A stretch of DNA of 64,000 nt. Source: Bradyrhizobium nanningense (GTDB lineage: Bacteria; Pseudomonadota; Alphaproteobacteria; Rhizobiales; Xanthobacteraceae). The translations under genes were made by a program, and so were the position numbers. Location: assembly GCF_004114535.1 (NCBI RefSeq), contig NZ_LBJC01000028.1, positions 1-64,000 on the forward strand. The letters run 5' to 3'. The first letter of the stretch is position 1, and every line of letters begins with the position of its first letter. The notes under the pieces are model-generated. The model worked only from the letters and a program-made list of their open reading frames with translations, was not told the DNA's origin and ran no database searches. This document shows, in pieces, positions 42,636 to 50,411 of this stretch.

Positions 42636-42671
42636 ATCAACCGCCTCCATAGCTCCTTGGAGGCGGTTGAT
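42636..42671 (-). promoter_or_regulatory. Perfect 13-bp hairpin inside the redox operon
   Basis: The arms atcaaccgcctcc and ggaggcggttgat are fully complementary around a 10-base loop. On the minus strand the loop contains aaggagc. There is no T-run, so it is not an ordinary terminator. Its place between the CMD and azoreductase genes fits an mRNA stability element or partial attenuator. Confidence 0.65.
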
Positions 42672-42684
42672 ACCCACTGGCAGC

Positions 42685-43230
42685 TCAGATCGAGCCGGCC
42701 GGTGCGACTGCGGGGAAGTCCTTGTCGGGATTGAACACGTTGTTGAAGAAGTTCGTCAGCGAGTACATGGCCACAAGCGCGACGATCTCCATGATGTTCG
42801 CATCCGTGTAGCCAGCATCGCGGACGGCTTGCAGATCGGCGTCTGTGACATGGCCGCGGGTCTCGATGATTTTGCGTGCAAACTGGATGGCGGCATCCCG
42901 CTTCGGATCCCTGGCGTGCCCCTTTCGGGCGAGAATAATGTCCTCGGCGGGCAGCTTGGCCATATGTTCGGCCGTGAAGCTATGCACCGTCAGACAATAA
43001 TTGCAGCCATTCACTTCGGAGACGGCGAGGCCGATACTGTCACGAGTCTTCACGTCGAGCGACTTGCTCAAGGAGCCGAGCAGTGTGGCCCACGCGTTGA
43101 ACGCGATAGGGCTCTGCGCGAAGGCCGCCATCATATTCGGCGTGAACCCGATGTTCTTGGTGAACGCATCGAGTGTCTGTTTCGATTCAGCCGGCACGTG
43201 TTCCGGCTTCAGAGCGTTGGCTCTGGTCAT
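42685..43230 (-). CDS. Carboxymuconolactone decarboxylase/AhpD-family protein
   Basis: The 181-residue protein has the CMD fold and AhpD-type site: IGLAVSEVNGCNYCLTVHSF, with CxxC and His two residues on. Such proteins reduce organic peroxides or act as thiol peroxidase helpers. ATG at 43230 follows aaggagaaatatc, a strong site; residues upstream in the same frame do not fit the family. It lies 35 bases after the nitroreductase gene. Together with AzoR and nitroreductase it would serve detoxification of quinones, nitro-compounds or peroxides. Confidence 0.88.
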   Translation of the reverse strand: MTRANALKPEHVPAESKQTLDAFTKNIGFTPNMMAAFAQSPIAFNAWATLLGSLSKSLDVKTRDSIGLAVSEVNGCNYCLTVHSFTAEHMAKLPAEDIILARKGHARDPKRDAAIQFARKIIETRGHVTDADLQAVRDAGYTDANIMEIVALVAMYSLTNFFNNVFNPDKDFPAVAPAGSI

Positions 43231-43265
43231 GATATTTCTCCTTAAATGATTGATTTCAGGGTTGG

Positions 43266-43952
43266 TTAGGCGAAGTGCAGCACGTCGCCCACGGGCATAC
43301 GCGGCTTCTGCGGCCAGTTGCCGGGCCGCTCCGGCCCGACGCTCAGCAGCATGACCGGAACTTCGTCTTCGGCCAGGCCGAACTCTGTGTGCACGGCCTC
43401 TGCATCGAAGCCGATCATCGGTGTCGAACCCAAGCCTAGCGAGCGGGCTGCATAGATGATGGCTGCGGCTCCGAAGGTAGCGGAGCGTACAGCCTCGTCG
43501 CGCTGGCGCTGGGGATGATTGTCGTAAAGACCGCGGGCGGGCGCCTCCCATTCCGGGACCATTTGTGCCGGCATGATTCCGGCTTCCACAACTGGTGCCA
43601 GGCGGTCTGGGACAGTGCTGGCATCGGCCAACTGGCCGACTATGATGAAGGTGACGGCTGCTTCGGTGATTGCGGGCTGATTCCAGGCGATCGGACGCAG
43701 CCGCGCCTTCGCTTGGGGTGAGCGCACGGCGATGAAGCGCCAGTTCTGCAGATGGAAGGATGTCGGCGCTGAAGTACCGATCCCCACCAGGTGGCGGATC
43801 TGATCATCGCTTAGGGTGGCGTTCGAGTCATAGTACTTGGCAGCACTGCGGCTCAGAATGGTTTCGATCACGGCGTTTGTCGGCAGCGGCTGCCCAAGCG
43901 AACGGCAGGGCTCCGGATCGGCAACGGCAACAGTTGTAGCGGCTTGGTTCAT
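43266..43952 (-). CDS. Nitroreductase-family flavoprotein
   Basis: The 228-residue protein matches FMN-dependent nitroreductases: TILSRSAAKYYDSNATLSDD, then IGTSAPTSFHLQNWRFIAVR, the FMN contact region; later RSLGLGSTPMIGFDAEAVHT and VPVMLLSVGPE. These enzymes use NAD(P)H to reduce nitro groups, quinones or flavins. It is the first gene of the three-gene operon, with the AraC regulator gene 93 bases upstream on the same strand. Confidence 0.9.
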   Translation of the reverse strand: MNQAATTVAVADPEPCRSLGQPLPTNAVIETILSRSAAKYYDSNATLSDDQIRHLVGIGTSAPTSFHLQNWRFIAVRSPQAKARLRPIAWNQPAITEAAVTFIIVGQLADASTVPDRLAPVVEAGIMPAQMVPEWEAPARGLYDNHPQRQRDEAVRSATFGAAAIIYAARSLGLGSTPMIGFDAEAVHTEFGLAEDEVPVMLLSVGPERPGNWPQKPRMPVGDVLHFA

Positions 43953-44044
43953 TGGGTTGCTCCGTTATCAAGTGACGGAGCCCAATTTACCGTTGGGCAT
44001 GATCGTTTCGAGCCTCTATTGGCTCAAATTGGCGCTCAAAAGGA

Positions 44045-45022
44045 TCATTCTGGCGACGGTTCGGACTCATCTCCATTGTGCGCCAGTCGGCGCCATTCCC
44101 CCGGTGTCATCCCCATCCTCTCCGCAAACACACGCCGGAATGCCGAAACCGATTGATACCCGACCATCTCAGCCACAGCTTCCGTGCTGATCCTTGGCTT
44201 CTTGAGCTCGTTCGCCGCCATGCTCATGCGAAGATCGGTCAACAGGTCGAGGGCGGAGCGGCCTAACTTGTCCTGAAATTGGCGCATGAATGTTGCGCGT
44301 GACATGCCGCATAGATCGGCGAGGTCGGGAAGCTTCCAGGATCGCGCCGGATCAGCGAACATCGCAGCAATGGCCGCTGCCAATCTCGGATTGCCAGCAA
44401 GGGCCAATAAGCCTTCGGTGGATTTGCCGGCTTCGCTCGCGGCGCGGAGAACGAGAGTGAACAAGACCGAAGAAAGCGCGTTCAGAATGGCGCGTCCTCC
44501 CGCTCTATCCTCAACGGACTCCATTCGCATTAGGCTCACCAGTCCGGAAAGTTGACTCGATGCCGACGCGATGTCCTCTTCCCCGTGGTCTTTCAGAGCC
44601 CGCACGACCAGATTTGCTGGCAGGTAGTTGCGGACTAATCGATCATGGGGTGGCACGACGAAAAATCGTCCGCACAGCAGATCTAGTTGCTCACCCCGTC
44701 CATTGTTCTCGCTCAACATCCATCCTGCGGAGCCCCTGCTTTCGTGCGTGTTGATTGGCGTTTTGCCGCTGCCGTCGTGCAGCACATGCGCCGAACCGTG
44801 AGGGAGCAGCACGATATCCCCGCTCCCAAGCTCCTGCACCGTTCTCGATTCAGGGTCCTCGAAAATCGCCCGGCCCTTGACTATGACATGGTAGGGGATC
44901 TCGTTCGCCGCCGCCCTAGGCCAGATAACACGCCATGGCGCGCCGTAGGCGCAGCGGACCTCAAGCTGGCCGGTAACGGTGATGATTTGCAGGAGATGAC
45001 TCAACCAGTCGACTTGAGACAT
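44045..45022 (-). CDS. AraC-family transcriptional regulator with cupin-type sensor domain
   Basis: The 325-residue protein has an N-terminal cupin-like domain (Cupin_6 type: HLLQIITVTGQLEVRCAYGA, ELGSGDIVLLPHGSAHVLHD) and a C-terminal double HTH (SWKLPDLADLCGMSRATFMR, QFQDKLGRSALDLL, then STEAVAEMVGYQSVSAFRRV and FAERMGMTPGEWRR). This subfamily usually activates an adjacent redox or dehydrogenase operon on small-molecule stress. It is directly upstream of and co-directional with the nitroreductase-CMD-AzoR genes, which are the probable targets. Start at 45022. Confidence 0.9.
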   Translation of the reverse strand: MSQVDWLSHLLQIITVTGQLEVRCAYGAPWRVIWPRAAANEIPYHVIVKGRAIFEDPESRTVQELGSGDIVLLPHGSAHVLHDGSGKTPINTHESRGSAGWMLSENNGRGEQLDLLCGRFFVVPPHDRLVRNYLPANLVVRALKDHGEEDIASASSQLSGLVSLMRMESVEDRAGGRAILNALSSVLFTLVLRAASEAGKSTEGLLALAGNPRLAAAIAAMFADPARSWKLPDLADLCGMSRATFMRQFQDKLGRSALDLLTDLRMSMAANELKKPRISTEAVAEMVGYQSVSAFRRVFAERMGMTPGEWRRLAHNGDESEPSPE

Positions 45023-45464
45023 AAGACCTCGAGAACCTGAATTGCCCGCGCACCATATCGTATTGCGCCGAGCGCGCCTCTGATTACTACGGTCCGGAGA
45101 TCAGCTCGTGTTTCCAACGATATGTGACCCTGATCTCTTCCCGGCTCCCGAGGCGGATCAGCAAAGAAGAAATGAGCGGGAGAAAGAAACCGTGAAATTG
45201 AAGTGGTCAATGCTGACGAAAGGACGGACAGAATACCCAGGGCCGTTCGTCGCACGAACCCAGTCGGCAATCATGGGAAACTCGTCATTAGCCGGTGGCG
45301 AAACCACGGCCCTCCATGAACCGGCATCCGCGGCGCTGGAACGTCGTGGTCGCAAAGCGCAAGGTACGGTTGCCCACAATCTAGCACAACTGAAGCGTGA
45401 GCGGCACAAGTCACTACAGCTGCTCGTCGCCACACCTCTTCGATTGCCGTGACGGCGCAACAAT
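45023..45464. other. Gene-poor stretch between araC-type gene and bacterioferritin
   Basis: About 440 bases. Short frames on both strands have no family-like content. It should contain the promoter of the AraC gene and the 3' end of the bacterioferritin transcript. Confidence 0.4.
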
Positions 45465-45953
45465 TCAGTGCTCTTCGGTCTTAAGCCCGCCGACATGCTT
45501 CTGGGTGTAGAGCTCGAGGCCGATGCGGCCGATTAGATCGAGCTGGGTTTCAAGGAAGTCGATGTGATGTTCCTCATCGCTCATCAGCTTCTCGAACAGG
45601 TCGCGCGTGACGTAGTCCTTTACGCTGTGGCAATAGGTCGCCGCTTCCTCATAGAGGGCACGCGCGCTCATCTCCGCGGCGAGATCGCACTCGATAATCT
45701 CCTTGACGTTCTGGCCGATGCGCAGGGGATCGAGCACCTGCATGTTTGGAAAACCATCGAAGAAGATAATGCGGTCGGTGAGCTTGTCAGCGTGCTCCAT
45801 CTCCTCGATGGACTCCTTGCGCCAGACCTTGGCCATCTCGAGGAGACCCCAATTGTTCAGGAAGCGGTAGTGCAGCCAGTACTGATTGATTGCCGTGAGT
45901 TCGTGACGCAGCGCCTTGTTGAGATACTCGATGACTTTCGGGTCGCCCTGCAT
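45465..45953 (-). CDS. bfr: Bacterioferritin
   Basis: The 162-residue four-helix protein is a bacterioferritin: MQGDPKVIEYLNKALRHELT at the start, ferroxidase ligands in LRHELTAINQYW (Glu), IEEMEHADKLTDR (Glu and His, with the haem-ligand Met), AEMSARALYEE (Glu) and SDEEHHIDFLETQ (Glu and His). Twenty-four subunits form a shell that oxidises and stores iron and protects DNA from Fenton damage. ATG at 45953 with ttggag upstream is preferred over TTG at 45965. The bfd gene is 156 bases upstream on the same strand, the usual arrangement. Confidence 0.95.
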   Translation of the reverse strand: MQGDPKVIEYLNKALRHELTAINQYWLHYRFLNNWGLLEMAKVWRKESIEEMEHADKLTDRIIFFDGFPNMQVLDPLRIGQNVKEIIECDLAAEMSARALYEEAATYCHSVKDYVTRDLFEKLMSDEEHHIDFLETQLDLIGRIGLELYTQKHVGGLKTEEH

Positions 45954-46109
45954 GATGAACTCCAAGACTTGAGGCCCGTTCTCGACCCTCGCAAGTTTAG
46001 AACGATTCTAACGAAGAACAAGGAGGCAGGCATACTCTGGGCATGAAACCGAGCAGCGCCTGTCCAGCAAATCAAGGGAGCCTGGGTTACCGTGGACGCG
46101 AGTTTTGGC

Positions 46110-46337
46110 TCATTCATCCTTGGTCCCACCACGCGGGCAGCCGGCCTGACAGGCTAGTGCACGCTCCCTGTACGCCTCGTCGATAATCGTCCTCATGGTG
46201 TGCGCGCAGCGGCCGCATTCGGCGCTGCAACCGAGCTGCCCATAGATCTGCTTGGCATTGCGTAGCGCGTCGTCAGCCGTGTTCACCGCGTGGCGAACAT
46301 CCCGATCGCTGAGGACATTACAGGAGCAGATGATCAT
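46110..46337 (-). CDS. bfd: Bacterioferritin-associated ferredoxin (Bfd)
   Basis: The 75-residue protein has the Bfd [2Fe-2S] pattern CSCNVLS...CSAECGRCAHTM with four Cys ligands. Bfd docks on bacterioferritin, passes electrons to the core and releases iron as Fe(II). It is directly upstream of bfr on the same strand. An extra pair of cysteines sits in the C-terminal tail (ACQAGCPRGG). In most bacteria the pair is controlled by iron status; no clear Irr or Fur box is identified here. Confidence 0.93.
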   Translation of the reverse strand: MIICSCNVLSDRDVRHAVNTADDALRNAKQIYGQLGCSAECGRCAHTMRTIIDEAYRERALACQAGCPRGGTKDE

Positions 46338-46494
46338 GAAACGCGAAGAAATACCCTCAGTGATACGGCGTCATCGATAGGAGACCGAGCCAGTACGTGT
46401 CGGAGGCTCCAAGCGAGGAGATGGTTGAGTGTCGACCGCCTTGGGAAGCCAGCCTTGACCTTTGATCTTTGGAGGTCAGCAGAACTCTGTTTGA

Positions 46495-47370
46495 TCAATC
46501 GGGGCGACCGGTAGCTGCAGATCGGACGGAGAACACGGGAGCGCCGCTCCACGCCGGTCGAAGATTAACGCTTTCGGTTAAAGTAGATGACACAGCCGGA
46601 ATCTGTTGGCCCTGAGTAGCAGCCGCAACCGCGTTTCGGGTATTGTTGAAGGCCTCCTCGATCCCCTTCGCTGACTCTATCTGCGAAAGAAGAGCCGTCA
46701 TCAGCTGACTATGTGGTTCAGCCAGATCTTCGACGACCTGGCCAGGCGCTGCTGAGCTCAGGATGAGCGCGTCCTCACTCGTTTGAATGGGCGCAAGTCC
46801 GTGTGAGTAAGTCCTGAAGCGTCGCTCGTAAGGATTGCGGCGTGAGGCCTCAATGACTACGAGCCTGACGCGTGCTCCGGAAGTCTCAAGTTGCGAAAGG
46901 AGACGGTCAATGCTTACGCCTTGGCGTCGGACATCCCTTTCACTCCAGATCTTCGCATCGACGGGGATTAGATAATTATGTCCGTCAGATTGGACGCCGA
47001 ATCCTCCGAAATAGACCAACACAATTGAGTTCAAATGTACTCTTGCACTTAGATGATCAATTGCGCAGGTCATGTCGATACGCGTCGCATTGTCAACGGC
47101 GTCGACCAGAAAGCCGTCTTTACGAAGAACATTCGTCAAGCCTTGTGCATCGCGTGTCATTTGGGGAAGAGGCGAGTCGGCATCGGGATAGGTTGCGTTT
47201 CCAATCACGAGAGCTATCCGGTCAGCATCGAGGGATGCGGATTTACCCGAACAGACGGACGCGCTCATGGGCGGGTTATGGGGCTTCTCCAACCGAATTG
47301 TCCCACCAAGGCCAGTTGAAAGTAAGCCGAGTAGGACCGCAACCTCGCCTAGTATTCTGGGAAGTGTCAT
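46495..47370 (-). CDS. Caspase-fold (peptidase C14-like) protein with both catalytic residues replaced
   Basis: The 291-residue protein has an N-terminal signal or anchor (ILGEVAVLLGLLSTGLGGTI) and a caspase-like domain: RIALVIGNATYPDADSPLPQ, then LVYFGGFGVQSDGHNYLIPV, then VRLVVIEASRRNPYERRFR. In active relatives the histidine is in GHG and the cysteine in DACR; here these read GFG and EASR. Thus the His is Phe and the Cys is Ser, so it should not be a Cys protease. The remaining fold is well kept, suggesting a binding or regulatory role. ATG at 47370 has ggagaccataa upstream. It stands alone between bfd and a secreted-protein gene. Confidence 0.8.
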   Translation of the reverse strand: MTLPRILGEVAVLLGLLSTGLGGTIRLEKPHNPPMSASVCSGKSASLDADRIALVIGNATYPDADSPLPQMTRDAQGLTNVLRKDGFLVDAVDNATRIDMTCAIDHLSARVHLNSIVLVYFGGFGVQSDGHNYLIPVDAKIWSERDVRRQGVSIDRLLSQLETSGARVRLVVIEASRRNPYERRFRTYSHGLAPIQTSEDALILSSAAPGQVVEDLAEPHSQLMTALLSQIESAKGIEEAFNNTRNAVAAATQGQQIPAVSSTLTESVNLRPAWSGAPVFSVRSAATGRPD

Positions 47371-47460
47371 TCCATTATGGTCTCCTCCGCTTCACTGAAG
47401 AGCCGGTTCTCCTCAGGATGGCTTGAACCGCCGGCATTCGCGCCTTGTCTTCGCATCCTT

Positions 47461-47820
47461 TCAATTGCGTCGCGCCGTCCAGTAGCCCGAGCATCGCCCC
47501 GTCCCTGAGTGGCCTCTCCAGGTCCCTTGACCGGACGTTGCAGACAGCTTGCCCGCGCCCGTGGCATATTTATCTTGGACCGTCACCGAAGCGCGAACCG
47601 CGCCGGATTTTGCGACGTAACCTCGGAATTTCACGAGATTGGGATGCGTGACAATTCCGTTGGTCACATCGACAGTAAAGCTGTAACTGGAATCGCAAGC
47701 TCCTCTTTGCGTCACGAAGACAAGCTCCCAGGAGCCGTCGTACGCCGAGCGACCATATGCTGCCGGTGCAAAGACAATGAAACAGCTTGCTGCCGCGATC
47801 AGAAGGGAACGCTTTTTCAT
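47461..47820 (-). CDS. Small secreted protein, function unknown
   Basis: The 119-residue protein starts MKKRSLLIAAASCFIVFAPA with a signal peptide ending near AYG. The mature part (YDGSWELVFVTQRGACDSSY, then VRASVTVQDKYATGAGKLSA and TGRCSGYWTARRN) has two cysteines that could form a disulfide. This kind of DGSW...C...GYWTA protein is common in Bradyrhizobium, without known role. A strong site (taggagaattatc) precedes ATG at 47820. Confidence 0.75.
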   Translation of the reverse strand: MKKRSLLIAAASCFIVFAPAAYGRSAYDGSWELVFVTQRGACDSSYSFTVDVTNGIVTHPNLVKFRGYVAKSGAVRASVTVQDKYATGAGKLSATSGQGTWRGHSGTGRCSGYWTARRN

Positions 47821-48941
47821 GATAATTCTCCTAGCAGACTATGCATTCGAGCTGTTCCGTAACAGCCACTAGTCGTACTGATCGACACGAGGCGGCGCGG
47901 GTTGGGCACGCAGCCCAGCTTCTTGTCGACTTTATCGAGGATCGGCTTGGACACCGCGGTGGACTTCTCGCATTTCAGAATGGTGATATGGGCATTCGAT
48001 TTTCCTACTGTAGACCGCATCCGCTTATTGGGCCGGTGACGATGCGGGTCGTCACCGCGCCGACCGTCGTGGCCAGCCTAGGGCGCGTCGCGCCGCGACG
48101 ATTATGTTTCTTGTTCATGCAATCTATAACGGCCGGTCATCGGCTGAGCAGCGACCGCGCACGAATGTCACGAACCCGGACCTCGTCCTTGGTCGCGCCC
48201 AACTCGCCGCGCTGACCGGGGAGCAGCTGGCGGCGGAGCGCCCTCAACTCAGATCCGAGATGCGCTATCTGACCGGCTCGAGCGAATGTCGACGTTGGCC
48301 GGCTGTCTCTCCGCGGCAGGCCGGCGGCTCGGCTTCCCCCTACCGACCATCAGTCGAACGTCACTTACCTTAGCCCTCAGCTGCTGGTCCGCTCGATGCG
48401 GAAACTGTCGCTGATCGAGAGATCAGCGCGCAAGCGCATTCTGGAACAGGTCAACGACGCGGAATCGCAGCCTTCCGGGACTGCTCCGTTCGCGATCGAG
48501 GGCGTCGATCAAGTCTTTTCTGGCAATATCAGACCTGTCTACCGGACCAAGTGAATCCGCTCCGGCAGATTGAAGAACCAGTGTCGATCGCTCATGGCAT
48601 CGTTTCTATAGCCGGAGGTGATTGGACCGACGGCGACCCGGCCCCTATCTTCAATGCAGATCAGGCAGGACTATCGCTAACGCGAAGCTACAGGAAAAAC
48701 TCGAAGAGGTCTCGCAGTTGACTCCTGAGCACCGCCGTTCACGCAGACCGACGGGACCGAGCGTCCTTCGCTAACAAGACAAAGGAGCCTGCCCTCTGCG
48801 TCGACGTTCGTGCTCCGCTTCATGATCGACGGAAAGCTGATTGCGAGCACGATCCGATGACATCAGTCTACAGAGACGCTGCCTTCTTCCGCTCGCTTCT
48901 GCACTATCGAGAAACTTATTCTCGTTTAACCGAGTGATTGG
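47821..48941. other. 1.1-kb gene-poor stretch
   Basis: No convincing gene. Frames on both strands are short and unlike known families. A segment near 48390-48560 codes for residues such as VNDAESQPSGTAPFAIEGVD in one frame and may be the tail of a lost gene, but I cannot identify it. The region is probably decayed DNA. Confidence 0.45.
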
Positions 48942-49502
48942 ATGATTGAGGTACCAAACACAGACTTCACCTTATCCCCAATTCGAAGGAGCCGGTTTCG
49001 GCAGTGCCGGATGAAGGGTACCATAGTGTCGAGAGTTCCCGCCGCGAAGAACTACGGCTCTCTCATGTTGACTTGTTGTCTGATCGTCATGTGCATGCTG
49101 ATTATACCGCTAATGTGGACGATGACGTTGCCAGCTTCCTACGGTCATGATGCGACACACCCGGAGCTAAACCCGTGGTTTGCCAAGCTCCGCAGTAAAT
49201 CTGGTCCCTGCTGTGACGGCTCCGACGCCCTACATCTACGGGATGTCGAGTGGACGACTCAAAACAAGAAGGAAAGCCATTTTAGGGTTCTGGTGCCAAA
49301 GACCGCCGAACTCTACAGAGCCGCCTCCGACGGTCGGGACATGAAGAAGGGCGATACCGAGTGGGTCGATGTTCCGGACGATGCACTCGTTACCGACCCG
49401 AACCTGGACCACAGCACCTTGGTATGGGTGTGGTATAGCTCCGGTTTTCAGATGACTGACGAACCGCACATTCGCTGTTTCATGCCGGGAGCGCTGACAT
49501 GA
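48942..49502 (+). CDS. Membrane-anchored or secreted unknown protein
   Basis: The 186-residue frame has one hydrophobic segment (LMLTCCLIVMCMLIIPLMW, about residues 41-59) and an extracytoplasmic part: ELNPWFAKLRSKSGPCCDGS, then DALHLRDVEWTTQNKKESHF, then STLVWVWYSSGFQMTDEPHI and RCFMPGALT. The SKxGxCCDGxDA and VWYxxxxxxPxIRCFxPG patterns recur in short rhizobial proteins of unknown function. Start is uncertain: 48942, 49011 and 49066 are possible. Its stop overlaps the next ATG. Confidence 0.65.
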   Translation: MIEVPNTDFTLSPIRRSRFRQCRMKGTIVSRVPAAKNYGSLMLTCCLIVMCMLIIPLMWTMTLPASYGHDATHPELNPWFAKLRSKSGPCCDGSDALHLRDVEWTTQNKKESHFRVLVPKTAELYRAASDGRDMKKGDTEWVDVPDDALVTDPNLDHSTLVWVWYSSGFQMTDEPHIRCFMPGALT

Positions 49503-49780
49503 TCAGCGCGGTCCGCGAATACGCCGCTTTAAAAAGAAAAATACGGCCCATCGAGGTTGAGAACTTCGTCGAGACCGTTGACAGTTCGCACGGCATGACA
49601 CACGGACCGAGATTCGCTCCAGCAGCCAGCTTGGTCAGTTTTTTTCCGGATAGGCCGCGCGTCAAGGGCGGGCTGAGCTGCTGCATGAACTCGGCTTCGT
49701 CGACGTTCGTCCGCCGCAGCGATTTTGACAGCGACGGGTACGGCGGATACGTGAAGCTCTTTGCAAAGCAGGAGGCTTGA
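49499..49780 (+). CDS. Small unknown protein between two genes (low confidence)
   Basis: The 93-residue frame starts with an ATGA overlap with the gene before and ends two bases before the msrA start. That tight fit is the only support. Residues (MISAVREYAALKRKIRPIEV, then ETVDSSHGMTHGPRFAPAAS) match no family I know. Confidence 0.3.
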   Translation: MISAVREYAALKRKIRPIEVENFVETVDSSHGMTHGPRFAPAASLVSFFPDRPRVKGGLSCCMNSASSTFVRRSDFDSDGYGGYVKLFAKQEA

Positions 49781-49782
49781 CA

Positions 49783-50295
49783 ATGGTAGCGACTACAGAG
49801 CGCGCGATCTTGGCAGGAGGATGCTTCTGGGGAATGCAGCAGTTGGTGCGACGCTTGCCCGGCGTGGTCTCGACACGGGTCGGCTATTCTGGCGGCGACA
49901 TCAAGAACGCCACGTACCGCAACCACGGCACACACGCCGAAGCAATTGAGATCAATTTCGAACCGAGCCAGACGAGCTTCCGCGACCTGCTAGAGTTTTT
50001 CTTCCAAATCCACGACCCGACGACGCCCAACCGGCAGGGAAACGACCGAGGTGCAAGCTACAGGTCGGCGATTTTCTACACGAGTGAGGAACAGCGTCGT
50101 GTCGCCGAAGATACCATTGCCGATGTCGAGACCTCAGGACTTTGGCCCGGAAAGGTTATGACCGAGCTCTCGCCCGCTGGCGATTTCTGGGAAGCGGAGC
50201 CCGAGCACCAGGATTATCTGGAACGCTATCCGAACGGCTACACCTGCCATTTCATCCGTTCGCATTGGAGGCTGCCGCGGAGAAACGCCGCCTGA
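49783..50295 (+). CDS. msrA: Peptide-methionine (S)-S-oxide reductase MsrA
   Basis: The 170-residue enzyme has the MsrA active site AILAGGCFWGMQQLVRRLPG with the catalytic Cys in GCFWG, and YSGGDIKNATYRNHGTHAEA, DPTTPNRQGNDRGASYRSAI and FWEAEPEHQDYLERYP, all family hallmarks. It reduces methionine-S-sulfoxide in proteins through sulfenic acid chemistry. No C-terminal resolving Cys of the E. coli type is seen (tail RSHWRLPRRNAA), so recycling may use another thiol. ATG at 49783 is the start; no msrB gene is adjacent. Confidence 0.95.
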   Translation: MVATTERAILAGGCFWGMQQLVRRLPGVVSTRVGYSGGDIKNATYRNHGTHAEAIEINFEPSQTSFRDLLEFFFQIHDPTTPNRQGNDRGASYRSAIFYTSEEQRRVAEDTIADVETSGLWPGKVMTELSPAGDFWEAEPEHQDYLERYPNGYTCHFIRSHWRLPRRNAA

Positions 50296-50411
50296 CGGCG
50301 ATCGCGGTGACTGTGGCGTGCGGCGCGGCAGCTTCACGGGGTGCGCGCCATAAGTCATTGCCAAGTGGAAGCCGCGACTTCCTGTTTTTTGGATGGCGCG
50401 TGCCGGCAGCC

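Noticed and set aside
47817..48020. 67-codon minus-strand frame upstream of the secreted-protein gene
   Set aside because: It ends inside the ribosome-binding region of a well-supported gene and has no recognisable content.
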